A stretch of 64,000 nt of DNA from Centroberyx gerrardi (taxonomy: Eukaryota > Chordata > Actinopteri > Beryciformes > Berycidae): the NCBI RefSeq assembly GCF_048128805.1, contig NC_136000.1:11682354-11746353 (forward strand), written 5' to 3'. The notes under the pieces were generated by a model. That model was not told the origin of the DNA. It searched no databases and worked only from the letters and a program-made list of their open reading frames with translations. Made by a program: the position numbers and the translations under genes. This document shows positions 47,025-61,300 of the stretch, one piece after another (within the stretch, counting starts at the first letter, position 1; each line of letters starts with the position of its first letter).

Positions 47025-47171
47025 GGACCACTGGAGCAACTGTTGCGCTGCATGGGGTCTGACCAATCACTGCCCCATCCTTCTCGTAAACCAATCCTGT
47101 CTCCAGTTATCCTTATGGATTAGTAAGTGGTCTATGATTACAGTGACTGCGTGACGTGGCTCGAGGTCCTT

Positions 47172-47177
47172 TATAAA
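47172..47177 (+). promoter_or_regulatory. flnc: flnc TATA box
   Basis: TATAAA about 445 bases before the start codon. The transcription start would fall near 47200. No ATG occurs between there and 47618, so the annotated start is the first AUG. Confidence 0.75.
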
Positions 47178-47617
47178 CCCATCTCTTGCCTCCCTCAACA
47201 TTCAAGTTTAACACACGCTCAAACTCAACTCCACTGAACAGTGCGTAGAACTGCTCCAGCTCACCTGCCACGAGACTCCATTTTTCAAAAAGCGACATTC
47301 TTCTCTGGGCCATCTATTAGGAAGCAACGGCCACATTTGTCAAGAGACTGCCAATTAAAAAAAACCCCGGAGAACCAGCTGCCTTGCACATTGTAAAACG
47401 GATAATTTAATCCATCACGGGCCTGACAGAAAGTTGCTTCTTCGCAAGTACATCCGAAAAGTCTCCAGCCTGCTTTTTAAACTCCTCCAAGTTTGAACTT
47501 TTTTTTTCTGCGAGAGCGCGCTTGTCATCGACCTGCTAAAGTTTTTTGCGCTGCCGAGCACACAATTCAACACCTAGGTGTCACCGCGGTATAAAAGAGG
47601 ACACGGAAAACGCCATC

Positions 47618-47993
47618 ATGATGAGCAATAACTACACCGACGACCAACTGCCTCCACAGTACTACCAGGGCACTGACTTTGGGGAAGAAGAGGACGACGA
47701 GATGCCAGCCACGGAAAAGGACCTCGCGGAGGACGCGCCATGGAAGAAGATCCAGCAGAACACCTTCACCAGGTGGTGCAACGAGCACCTCAAGTGCGTC
47801 AACAAGAACCTCTCGGACCTCCAGCGGGATTTTGGTGACGGGCTGAAGCTCATTTCACTCCTGGAAGTTCTGAGCCAGAAGAAAATGTACAGAAAGCATC
47901 ACATCAGACCCAACTTCAGACAGATGAAACTGGAAAATGTTTCTGTGGCGCTGGAGTTCCTGGACAGAGAACATATCAAACTGGTCTCAATAG
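47618..47993 (+). CDS. flnc: flnc exon 1 (start, CH1)
   Basis: Residues 1-125. The start ATGATG (MMSNNYTDD) is doubled as in human. [18 protein letters not shown] begins CH1. Donor GTGAGT. Confidence 0.97.
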
Positions 47994-49356
47994 GTGAGTG
48001 AGGTTTGGGGATTTAATGGCTTCCTGGGGGGAAACCGGTGTAGGATGAGAGCATGATAAGTTATCAGGCTAACTTACCCTTTGTTCAAACGTTTTTATTA
48101 GATAGAAAACGGAATCAATAGTAAGGAAATTAATTTATAATAGTTTGTGCTTTAAGTGACAGCATCCACACATGATTTAAGTTACATCCACACATGATGC
48201 ATAAGGTGCACTGCTTTAAAGTTGCAGTCGAGTCTCAACTATCACAACCATTTCATGCTCTTTATCATTTTTTTCAGCCAGCACCCATTTCTTTACAAAC
48301 ACAAACACATCCTATAGCTGGCCCTCTGGTAGTGTATCAGCCCAGGTGTCAGTCCCCTCTGTGAAGCATGGCTTTCACAGGGCCTTGGCAAGGCGCACTG
48401 ATCTGGGGTCAGCAGCTCACTGGAAACTCTTACTGCAGAGGTGCCACTGAGATCACTGGCCTATGTCAGGGCCAAGGCCTATAGTGCACATTAGCTTACT
48501 CCCACTGCAGCCGTGTGGTAACCTATGGCCTGGAAATTCACTAGGACTGTGCTAATGAGAATGACACACTCTTATGCATGTGCACAGTGGTCACACACGC
48601 CCACACGTCATTCCAGGGGTCAGAGTGACTGGCATGGGCTCTATCTTGACAGCCAATAGCCCTCCAGGCCCATCAACAATAGAGATAGATCAGACAAATG
48701 CTCAGGGAAAAGTAGAGGTGATGATTAGCCCCTGAGTGTAATCAGTGGTCACAGGGATATGGGGAGAGCTTTTGTCACCCAAGGTTTAATTTGGGATCTG
48801 TGACTGTGACACAGATAGCTGAGGTCTGCACTCTGATCCCAATTACATTAAGTAGTTGTGGATTTGTGGGTCACAAGGACTGGGATGTGTCTAAGAAAGC
48901 CCCTTCCTCTAGTGAGAACAGAATGTCACTTCTCAAAAACTGAGAAGATCCCAACAGCATTATGATGTGAAAACTAGTTGATACTGTAGGTTGAACAGTT
49001 ATGACTATTAATCATACAGCAGCAGCAGACAAACCCAGACCCATATTTCATACAGGAGAATGGTTATTAAAATTTTGACAGAGTAGTTTTCTGTTTTGGT
49101 GACTAATGGCCCTCCCACACACTTGGGTGAAATTCCCGGCGTGGCCGAGGCTTTGAGCGGGGGGCTGTGAAGGCTAGTGTGTGTCACACAGGTGAGTGTG
49201 CGCGCGTGTGTGTGTCATGACTCTGGGGGAACTCTCAGTGGAAACTCAAACTTTGGGAATGTCCCAGTGTCTTGCTGATCACGGCCACTAAGGGGCAAAG
49301 GTCACAATAACAGATCCCATCTCAAAGGGACTGTGTGTCTCGGAGTTAAAGCCTAG

Positions 49357-49391
<35 letters not shown>

Positions 49392-51166
49392 TGGCGACTG
49401 ATGTCTGCATCTGCAGCTGTACGACCACACAGTAGGTCAGATGGCTTTGACAGAAACAGGTCATGATAACAGAAGCACTGGCATTTTGTTTCCTAGCACC
49501 CTCTCTCCCTCCATACAGCTCCACTAGGTTAATGCAAGCCTCTTGAGATAATGTCTCAGTAACAGTTACATACCTCAGCGACCTAAGGACACAAAAAAAA
49601 AAGCAGCACAGGGCTATTTGTACATGTGTCACAGTGTGTAACCAGAGACTGCTCGTTAGATGCCTGCTTGACCACACAGTTGTCCTCAAAGCCGGAGATG
49701 GCAGGAACAAAACCACACTGTGCCACACCATGCCACCTGCCTGTGCCAGTCAAACAGTGACACATCAAACTACCCAGTGACAGGGGCCACTGACCTATGA
49801 AAAGATAATAAATAGATGATAAGCAATCTCAATGTTATCGTCATGATAAACAACTGGTATCAAAGTCCCTCCTTTATTCAAGTCTTACCCCTGAATTCAC
49901 TGGAATGAATCGCACAAGATTAATGGATGACAACATTAAAGTCTATTACGCCTTAGAGGATATTAAATGTATGAGTCTCTTAGCAAAATTATAGAGGATT
50001 TATAATGGGCTGCTTGAGAAACATCCTTTCCTCTAAGAACATCAGGAAATGTGCTACACGCTTATTGTCACTAGATCCAATCTCCCCCGATTTGATTTAT
50101 CCCATCCTAAAGATAACAATTTTCAAAGCACTTTGGAGGTAATTGAAATCCAAGTGGTGTTTATGCAGAGAGGGATCCCATTTCCACATATCCTCAGCTG
50201 TCACTGTCTTCGGAGTCCCATTGTGACTGGATGACAGATTGTCAGGGGTCCTCAGCCAGACGCCTGTCTGGGAGAACGGGGCCTGGGGGAAGTAGTGGGG
50301 AGTTTTAGATTCATGTCGTCCCAGCAATCAATCATCATTGTTTATTTCTACTCAAAATAGTCTGGTCAACTCTGCAGAGGTAGAAGGAAAGAACATTTTG
50401 ATGTAATACACCACTGTGTCGATCTTAGTGCTGAATTTATTACGGTTGAGCTTTGGTCAGTAATGACTATAGATATATACCTCTCCAACCTCCCCAAAAG
50501 AGCCCATAAATAACAGTGAAAAAAGAATTGGAAGTTGCAGTTAACCAATATACCTCCTGAATCTGATGCCATCAAATAGTACATAGTGTATGCAATCTTT
50601 TATAAGTTATAAATCTTTATGAACCCTGTTGTCTTCACTGTCCCACTACAGATAGTAAAGCCATTGTGGATGGGAATCTGAAGCTGATCCTGGGTCTCAT
50701 CTGGACCCTCATCCTTCACTACTCCATCTCCATGCCCATGTGGGAGGACGAGGATGACGAGGAGGCCAAGAAGCTGACCCCCAAACAGCGCCTCCTGGGC
50801 TGGATACAGAACAAGGTGCCCCAGCTGCCCATCAACAACTTCAACCGGGACTGGAGGGACGGCAAAGCTCTGGGAGCCCTGGTCGACAACTGTGCCCCCG
50901 GTAAGAACCCAGCCAGGGTCTGTGACCTTAAACTGGCATCAGATGAGTCCTCGGACGGCTCGGTTTAAGTGCTGACTCAGGATCAGTGTAGTGCTTGTTA
51001 AAGGGATTGTTGTATATCATGGTGTTCCTTGGTTGCTATGCAAGTCGGGGTCAAGCATGTGCCAGTCAACACATCTGATACAATATCACCTTCTCAGGAG
51101 AATTTGTCTCCTTCTCCTCTCATCTAGAAGATGAGTGCTATCTATCTCTCACACATCCTGGAATAT

Positions 51167-51201
<35 letters not shown>

Positions 51202-54200
51202 CATCTAGATTCAGATGTCAGTGTAATCCGTCCCTGGAGAGCAGGTAGTGTCAGTGGGTTGTAGTGGGGCTGCTGATGGCCGGAGGACGTCCCTGCCAGC
51301 TGTCCCACAATGACTGAAGCACTCACTCTCTCTGTCTCTGGCCCAGAGGCCCAAGCCTGGCTTTAATGTTTATAGCCTCACTGCTACACAACACCCCCAA
51401 ATTTGGGCACCATTCCTCCACTTCTGTCAAGGGAGATGCTTGGCACCGCATCAAAATGCAGAGTGATCTGTCACAGGGAGGGGGCATAAGCCGCGGATCG
51501 GAGGACCGCAAGGCTACATTTTGAGACACTGCCAGTTTAAGCAGGCTTGTCAATGTGCCTGCTTAAACTGTGAACTGTGAGAGTTTTCTCTTAGCTTTGC
51601 TTCACGGAGACAAAGGTGGAGGAGCAGCAAGAGGAGAGAAGAACACTGTGTGCAACTGTGTTTATATGAGCCATTGATCTGAGGAGAAGCATCTTTCAAA
51701 CACTGTGCTGCAACACTGACCATACAAGGTTCTGTTTTTTCTTTGGGTCGCCATCTCACAGCTAATACCAATACCAGGAAAACTGACAAATCCAGCTGCA
51801 TTCTAATCCTGACTTTATAAAACTGCTGCTTTCTCTTTCTCTATAAATTCAAATACAAATTCAAATTCTAACACAAGTTAATTTGCCGGGCTTGGAAGAA
51901 GCCAATGTTTCATAATAATTGCTTAGATAAATATGAGGATAAATATAATAGGCGGATAGCTGGGCACAGTCTCTGTTACTGTGTCCAACATATTATCCAG
52001 CTATAGCCTACGCCCGCCTCCCTTGGTATTACAATGATGTTGCATTGTGAATGAGATAGGCTAGGGTTTTACTCCAAAGTTGACATCACTATACATTGAA
52101 AAGCATTGATTTCCTGAGGTAATATGCTCCACTGGAAGCTCCACCCTGGCCCCTCCCAGCTGAAGGCTTTACAAAGGCAAAAGTCCTCTCTTCTGTACTG
52201 TCACTGAATTCCATGACAGAAAGGACACTTCTTTTTAGCAGATGGATGTAAACTCTGCCTCAAATCCACTGTTATTACTGTAGTAGTGTGTCTATATTAA
52301 TTGGATACTGGTATTCTGTGGTGTGCCTGGGCCATTTGAGTGAGTAGCTCATTCTATCGCCAACACTAATCCAATTTAGGCATTAGCAGCACAGAGGAGT
52401 TTAGCTGTGCGTTTAGCTTTAGCCACAGTGAAAGTACCAGAGCGTCCATTGGGTTTATGTTTACATTTGAGTAGGACTACGTTGCTGAGAGAGACCTTGA
52501 TTGTCAGCCACCCTGAATTCACAGGAGCACAACAGTGTCGGTAACTAGAAGGTCATGCAATGTTGTAGAGGTGTTGCAGAGATAGCAGTGATATGCCAAG
52601 TGGTCTTATTATAGCTGCAGCACGAACTGTGGCTGCATTAGTCTGTGTGTTGTGAATTGTCTCATAGCCCTGTTTCCATTCTGTAGGTCTGTGTCCTGAT
52701 TGGGCAGAGTGGGACCCAAACCAGCCTGTGGAGAATGCCAGAGAAGCCATGCAGCAGGCTGATGACTGGTTGGGTGTGCCTCAGGTAAGACACATAATTG
52801 ACCTGAATCAAATAGTATTTCTAAATACTTTTCAGTTTGTGTTAGCTTAGCTGGGTGCCAGGTGGGTGGAGTTTGCCTCGTAGGACAATACAACAAGTGC
52901 AACAAGTGGCAGGTGAACAACACAGAGTAAACACCACCCATCTGGTACTCCAAGCAGTGTAAATCAAGCACAAACAGTCATTTGCAAATGCTATTTGAAG
53001 CAAGCCTCACCACGTGCACATACACTTGTGGCAACACTGAACTGAGATAAGGCAGCATGCGATGTGTTGTGCAGCCCAGTGTACTGTATATCTAAAGAGA
53101 TTATGCAGGAGACTCAAGATATCATCCAATATTTACTATCCAGCTTGCTTCTAATTTTTCCATTTACTGTATTGTAGCGCTCAGTAAGCGAGTGTGTAGG
53201 AGTTTCACTTGATAGATTCATGAAGTTGCGTAGGTGTGAGATTTCTTAACACATTTAGAGCCAGCCAGTGAAATAGAGGTGTAAATATGCCTGCGCTCAT
53301 CAGAATAACACTGCAAACAGAGCAAGAGTACAGTATTTCCAGTCCCACTCCTAAGACTCTCAGTCTCAATATTATAATATGCTGTGTGTGGGTTGTTTAC
53401 TTGTTTGTCTAAGACACAAGGCTTGTAGCTATTCTCCATGAGGCTTAGCATTGGTGAGATAGCCTGAGGTGCATGTCATGGCTCTGCAGGCCTGGGGGCT
53501 GGATTCCGGCGTTGCGGTGTAAAGGAGATGTGGGAGAGGTCTGGCTCATGCTTAATCCCCCTGGCTGGCTTATTGAGGGCAACAATCCTTAACCCCGCTG
53601 TCCTGGGGTTAAATATAACCAGCGAGGAGCATGGCTTTACACCGCTGTGTGATAGACAGGCAAACAAGTGCTGGTAGGGAGAGAGGAGTCAGAGGTGCAG
53701 GGAATAAATTAATTTAATCCTTGCTAAATCCCTTTCTCCAATGCTTAATAAGGGAAAGTTGTATACAGAGTCAACCTTGTCCATGTTACAAATGATGATA
53801 TAGTCAATTTAAACATAAATCAGACAAGACTATGATAATTGTATAATTAACCCTTGTCATGCTGGCTGTCTACCTGTGTAGTAGCAGAAAGTTGTATACA
53901 AAGTCAACCTTATCCTCTATGTTGACTATGTTTCACAATTAAAACCCAACCAGACACGCCTGGCTATGTTGTATGATTAACCCTTGTCCTGCTGGTTGTC
54001 TGTCTGTGCTGTAGGTGATCGCTCCTGAGGAGATTGTGGATCCAAATGTGGATGAGCACTCGGTGATGACTTACCTGTCTCAGTTCCCCAAGGCAAAGCT
54101 TAAGCCTGGAGCTCCTCTCAAGGCCAAACAGCTATTCCCAAACAAAGCCAAAGCCTATGGACCTGGTGGGTGCCTGAACAGCAGCCATGAACACACAGTT

Positions 54201-57200
54201 CACAAAGGAATCACTTCAATCAATTTAGTATGAATGCGTAATGTGACAATATTATTCTTGTTCTCATTCTTGAATATTGAGGCAGTGATACACAAAATTA
54301 TTTGTGTAGCTTTGTTAGGCAGCAGTGTTGCTTTAATTACACACAGTACAAGCATCTTATTGCCAGGAAATATTTTAATAGATTTCCAACTGTGTCTCAC
54401 GCTGTTGCCTGTTGCTAAAAGTGTTGCCCATTTACAGTACATTGTCCCAAACCTTGCCTAGTATATCACCACCACCCTTATCTATGTCTCTGTATTTCCT
54501 TCTAAGGTATTGAGCCTCACGGCAACATGGTACTGAAGCCAGCTGTGTTCACTGTGGAGACTTTGGAAGCAGGAAGTGGCGAAGTCCTGGTCTATGTGGA
54601 GGATCCTGAGGGACACAAAGAGGAGGTGAGTTATACCTGATAGATGAAGCATCTTAGCGAACTTCTAGCCCACTGAGATAATCCTACTGCTAAATTTAAT
54701 TAAAGTTTAGTATCTAATGTCTAATGTCTCTCTTATGTTGACTGCTTGTTCTCCAGGCTAAGGTTAAGCCCAACAATGACAAGAACAGAACCTACACCGT
54801 CACCTATGTGCCTAAAGTTGAGGGTGTCCACAAGGTAAGAAACCGCTACTGTCATTTCTTACAGTCCTTAACTCACACAGCACAACGTAGACAAGCAACT
54901 ATTGTTTTTTAAAGCAATCTTAACATTATCTTGCACACTTCCTTCCTCAACAGGTGATAGTGCTGTTTGCTGGTCAGAACATCGACAAGAGCCCCTACAC
55001 AGTGAACGTGGCGAAGGCTATGGGCGATCCCAGCAAGGTCCACGCCAGAGGACCAGGGCTGGACGCTACAGGCAACGTGGCTAACAAACCCACCTACTTT
55101 GACATCTACACCGCCGGTAAGTAAGGAGAATACAGCGGCCTGACACACTGACATGTAGACGTGCAGTCACGCAGACATGCACGCTCACACACAACAGGAA
55201 TGTGGTCTGATAAAAGGCTTGCAGACTTGTAAAACAAGCAAAAGAATCAGTGGCATTTGCTCAAAGAGCCTAGGTCTATGGCCTCTACTTCCTTCTGTGA
55301 TAACTGAGCAGAGTGTTTTCCTCTCCATGCTCAGGTGCTGGTAATGGTGACGTGAGCGTGGTCATTGTCGACCCTCAGGGCAAAAAGGACACGGTGGAGC
55401 TCATCCTGGAGAACAAGGGCGACAATGTTTTCCGTTGCACCTACCGTCCCATGCTGGAGGGGCCCCACACCATCCATGTGCTGTTTGCAGGCCAGGAGAT
55501 CCCCAAGAGTCCTTTCACTGTCAACATCGCAGAAGGTGAGCCATCTGTCTACATCGTAAATTACTGTCACACAAATCGGATTTCTTACTTCATGCTGTTA
55601 GTGCCGGGGTGATCTATCACTCACAATCTACAGTTATCGTCATTTTCCCTGGGAACACACACCCAGGCTAGACCATAACCCTTCCTATCTGTCATTTCTA
55701 GCTCCACCTGTTGCTCCTCCCATGGGAGCCCCAGTGCAGATAGTTCCTCAGTCAGTGCGCGCCCCTCCTGGAGCGAAGGGTGGGAAGGGGGCTCACCCCC
55801 CTAAACCTGGCCGCCCAAGTTAGTATGGTCTGCTGGGAGGAGCCTGTGCCCAATGCTCAGACATGCTAGCTGGGCCCCCCCCGTTCCTATGCCATGCCCT
55901 GCAGATACCCCTCTATGCTTGGGGTGCCCCCCCGCCGCCCCATGAGTTCTATGACTCTATGCCGTGCTTGGTTGCCTGCTCTATCTCCTTGTGTACTGCA
56001 GCTTGATGGTTTAGTTTAGTTCAGAAAGAGACAAGATGCAATGTTGTACAAATAGTTTATAGTTTGTCCCAGTTTGCATTTATGTCTATGTTTCCAAATG
56101 TTTCACTGTCAAATATCTTTGCTTGTGCTGTCGATGTGATTTTTTTTTTTTTTGCATACAAATTTGCATTATGCAGAATTTTGGTTTATGCCTGCAGGCA
56201 ACATTTCTGACTGAGTGACTGAAGTGTTGTCAGATGCTGCCTCAATGCTCTCAAATGCTTCAATATCCTATTCAACGTGTCATGTTTTTCATTTTATAGG
56301 CTGCTGCATAAAGCTTCATATTTGTCATGTCCAGGTTCTGGCAGTGAACCTTTCAGTGGTTTAAAGGAATTTGAATGCCTCCATTTGAATGGAATACCAT
56401 GTCTGTGCTACTAACATTGCTATCGACTGCTGGCTAATGTTAGTCGCATTTGCTAAATATTTCTCTATTTCACACTTTTCGTTGTTCCTACTCTTCCCTT
56501 GCAGCCATAAACCCCAACGCCTGCAGAGCTACAGGCAGAGGCCTTCAGCCTAAAGGAGTGCGAGTGAAGGAGGTGGCGGACTTCAAAGTTTTCACCAAGG
56601 GAGCTGGCACTGGAGAACTCAAAGTCTCAGTCAAAGGGCCAAGTGAGTGAGACAGCTCTCTCCTCTCTGCCTCACTTTTCATTCATCCTCATACAGTTTC
56701 CGTATTATTTCCTCTGTGTGGGTTTAGTTGTCTGCAAGGTTGCATTCAGACTTGCATGAGATAAAACACAATACAAAATGCATGAAATGACTTTGACTTA
56801 CTAAGAATTCATATTAATTGTATTATTCATGTCTCCAGGTGGAGCAGAGGAACAGGTGAAAGTGCGTGATGCAGGAGACGGTGTGTATGAGTGTGAATAT
56901 TACCCCCAGAAGCCTGGTAAATACACAGTCAGCATCTCCTGGGGAGGTCAGCCCATCCCTCGCAGGTAAGATCCCTATTTCATACCAGTGAACAACTAAA
57001 CTGAACTACTGCTGCTTTTAGCTATTCATTAACAATGTATGTTTGTATTTACAATAGGTTATATTATGTATTAATGTGGGTATTATTTATTTGTATGCTG
57101 CAGCCCCTTCGAGGTGGAGGTGAGTGCGGAGGCAGGTTTTCAGAAGGTGCGGGCCTGGGGTCCTGGTCTGAAGACTGGCATGGTGGGCAAATCCGCTGAC

Positions 57201-58268
57201 TTTGTGGTAGAGGCCATCGGCACTGAAGTTGGAACTCTGGGTAAGCTATTTACCAGTAATAGGAGTAGAATAGTGGAGACTTTGAATGTAAATCTGACTG
57301 TATCTATATTTCCAAATGCTCAGGCTTCTCCATTGAAGGCCCATCTCAGGCTAAAATTGAGTGTGATGATAAGGGTGACGGTTCCTGCGATGTTCGCTAT
57401 TGGCCCACTGAGCCTGGTGACTACGCTGTCCATGTCATCTGTGATGATGAAGACATCAAGGACAGCCCCTTCATGGCCCACATCCTCCCCGCAGCCAATG
57501 ACATCTTCCCTGAGAAGGTAATCCCCACCCGCAACACTATTACAGACCATCTTGCTCTGTGTATTGTATTTTTATTTTATCTGTTATGTCCTTGTTTTAT
57601 TTATTGGCATTTATTTTATAATTTCTTTGTTTTGTTACTAATGTTGTATATATTCTTTATTTAGGTGGGATATACCATAAGCCCCCTTTTTTTTTATCTC
57701 ACCTGTGCAACTGGCTTTCATTTGCTGTATTGTTCTTCTTTTCTGTTTCAGTGTGCAAATAAATTATCCAAATTCAGTTCAAATATAAGGACATAGTAGG
57801 TTATCATGGTGCTCTTTGCTGATCATGTTCTTAACAAAATACATATATAAACATTAAATGTGATTTGCTGTTGCAGGTGAAAGCCTTCGGTCCAGGCCTG
57901 GAGCGTACTGGTGTCATTGTGAATAAACCAACTGAGTTCACCATTGATGCCCGCATGGCCGGCAAGGGTCACCTCAAGATCTATGCACAGGTGTGGAGAG
58001 AACCATTCAATGAAACATTTATATTGTTTATTCATAGGAACACATCATTTATAATGCATGTGGCTGCAAAAACCGGAGCTGACATGCATTTGTATCCACT
58101 CAGGACGCAGAGGGCTGCACCATCGACATCAAGATCACTGACAGGGGAGACACCACCTTCCTGTGTGTGTACACTCCTGTCAAGCCCATTAAACACACCA
58201 TCATCATCACCTGGGGAGAGGTCAACGTGCCCAACAGCCCCTTCAGGGTAAGACACACACATACAGAT

Positions 58269-58315
<47 letters not shown>

Positions 58316-61300
58316 CTCACAATTTTGTCAGCTTTGTCTCTCTCAGAGTTAAATATAATAATACTTCATCAGTAATAGATGAATGGAAAGGTTTGCAGTA
58401 GTCGTGCTTCAATCAAGTGCTCCTGTCTCAAGTATAGTGTGTATTCATTAGGTGCTGGTTGGAGAGGGCTGTCATCCAGACAAAGTCAAAGTCTATGGGC
58501 CTGGAGTGGAGAAAACGGGCCTCAAGGCCAACGAACCAACCTACTTCACCGTGGACTGCAGCGAGGCTGGCCAAGGTGAGCGTGTGTGAGGAGATGGTGT
58601 GGGCAGTCTGAAGAAAAAAACGCTTAGAGAATAAATGTTCAATTGACTCTTAATAACATTTGAATTTACTCATGTGCATGTATAAAAACGACAAAGCACA
58701 GAAAGAACAGAGCAAAGGTAAATTGTGCAGATTGAGATGAAAAACCTCAAGTGGTTTTGTGACCAAAGGTGAAAGGAGGGCAGAATATAACAATTTTAAA
58801 TTTATATAACGTACTTCAAAGAAAGATCAAGGTAGCGGGGGTACAATCCATATTTATTCCAATAATCTAATTTTAAACGACCTTCATGAGCTTTATGCTT
58901 ATTACTATGCATCCTTAGGCGACATCAGCATTGGAATCAAGTGTGCCCCAGGAGTGGTCGGCCCTGCTGAGGCAGACATCGACTTTGACATCATCAAGAA
59001 TGACAATGACACCTTCACTGTCAAGTACACTCCTCCTGGTGCAGGCCGCTATACCATCATGGTCCTGTTTGCTGACCAGGTAAGATTACCGTTTCCAGTG
59101 TAGAGGGACTGATGGATTGCGTTGCATGACTTTTGGAATACCATATTTTTTTAATCTTCTGAATGCGTTCTCCCATGATTGGCTTCTTCAGGAAATTCCC
59201 ATCAGTCCATTCAAAGTCAAGGTGGATCCTTCTCATGATGCTGGCAAGGTGAGAGCCGAGGGCCCCGGACTCAACAAGACAGGTGAGATCCTTGCAGAAT
59301 GAGAATCACAATCACTCTAATTGCTGAGTACAATAAGTCTATAGGTATTTGCATTGGCAACAAAAACCCTTTGCAGTACTTTAATGTCATTGGAATGATT
59401 TGAATCAAACTGGATTGGTAGCACTGACAAGAAGCCTGTGTGTTCCAGGAGTGGAGGTGGGAACTCCAACCCACTTCACCATCTACACCAAGGGAGCAGG
59501 CAAGGCCAAGCCTGAGGTGCATTTCACAGCATCCGGCCCAGGAGAGGCTGTTCGTGACTTTGAGATCATCGACAACCACGATTACTCCTACACTGTCAAG
59601 TACACCGCTCTTCAACAGGTGGGACTCTCTCTGAATCTCAAAGCCATTAACATCACAGTAGGATTTGCAGATTATTCACAATAACACCCACCTCTCAATC
59701 TTCATGTTTCTTTTCAGGGTAACATGACAATCTCAGTAACTCATGGAGGAGATCCCATTCCCAAAAGCCCCTTCCACATCACAGTGGCTCCTCATCTGGA
59801 TATTGGCAAGGTCAAAGTGGAGGGATTAGAAACCAGTAAGTTATACACATAATACAACACTCTGCTTTGCTACTGCTGTCACACATCAACTGAAAACTGA
59901 AGAATGAGTCAATATAAGTGTTTCATTGTTTATTTGCCCTGCAGAGGTGGAGGTAGGAAAGGACCAGGAGTTCACAGTGAACACCCAGGGTGCCGGTGGG
60001 CAGGGCAATGTAGGTGTGAAGATGACCTCACCCTCTGGCCGACCAATCCCATGCAAGCTAGAATCAGACAAAGCCAAAGGCACTCACAGTGTGAAGTACA
60101 TTCCCCCAGAGGAAGGACAATACAAGGTTGACGTCAGCTATGATGGCAACCCGGTGATGGGAAGCCCCTTCGGTGTGGAGGGGGTGATGCCTGCCGATCC
60201 TTCAAAGGTAAAAGTTCATGAAAGCTGCATGTAGTTATTTCACCGAATTCTGTCAAAGTTTGGTTCATGTACTGTTCATCTGTACTCTTGAATTTTGGAG
60301 ATGCAGTGACACCAAAAAAAAGTCTCAGAAACTGACATCTATTACTGTTGCATCACAGGTGCGAGCCTATGGCCCAGGCCTGCAGGGGGGCATTGTGGGT
60401 AAACCGGCTCCATTCAGTATTGACACCAAGGGAGCAGGTGCAGGTGGGCTGGGCCTGACTGTGGAGGGGCCCTGCGAGGCTAAGATGGAGTGCCAGGACA
60501 ATGGCGACAGCACATGCTCAGTGTCCTACCTGCCCACTGAGCCTGGGGAGTACGCCATCAACATCCTGTTTGCCGAGCAGCACATCCCCGGCTCTCCCTT
60601 CAAGGCGGTGGTGCGCCCGGCCTTTGACCCCAGCAAGGTGACGGCCAGCGGGCCCGGACTGGAGAGGGCCAAGACTGGGGAACCAGCAACTTTCACTGTG
60701 GACTGCACCAGAGCGGGAGACGGCGAGCTCACCATTGAGATCGTGTCAGAGACCGGGGCTAAGGCTGAGGTGCACATCCAGAAAACTGCAGAGGGGACCT
60801 TCTCTGTGACGTACATCCCGCCCTTTCACGGCACACACACCATCACCATCAAGTACGGTGGCCATGTCATTCCCCAGTTCCCCAAAGTCATCCAGGTGGA
60901 GCCCGCTGTGGACACCAGTGGGGTGCAGGTCTATGGACCAGGAGTGGAGCCTAGAGGTAAGACTAGACATAGAACTAGATCGTGAAATAACCTTTAAACA
61001 GGACTGAAAGATATTGACAAAAAATCTAATTGTGATTATTTGACAGAATGTTGCAACGATTTAAACTGTGAAAAGTTTTTCTTGTCATACATTTTTAAGA
61101 ACTTTAAAATTGTTTTAAGAAAAGTGATTTTGTTAAAATGACAGGATTTACTGAGTTTGAGTATGATGAAAGGTTTTGATTCATGGACCAAAGATTACTT
61201 GGAGCTCTAAAACACCTTGTTTAAAAATCAGTTACAACAATGCAATTAATTGCAGCCTCTTATATTGCAATTTCGATTTCTTTTTTTATCAATTGTTCAG

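Larger units (their letters stand above)
44781..47171. other. Intergenic, ccdc136-flnc
   Basis: No firm gene. It holds a 14-bp palindrome (44929-44942), a repeat-like block (45395-45560), an unexplained 101-codon open frame (45745-46050) and the flnc promoter elements at its right end. Confidence 0.6.

Noticed and set aside
51533..51570. Possible microRNA precursor
   Set aside because: The visible stem is only 14 bp, shorter than a microRNA hairpin; kept as a structural finding only.
60526..60970. Minus-strand open frames opposite the large flnc exon 21
   Set aside because: Shadows of a highly conserved filamin exon.
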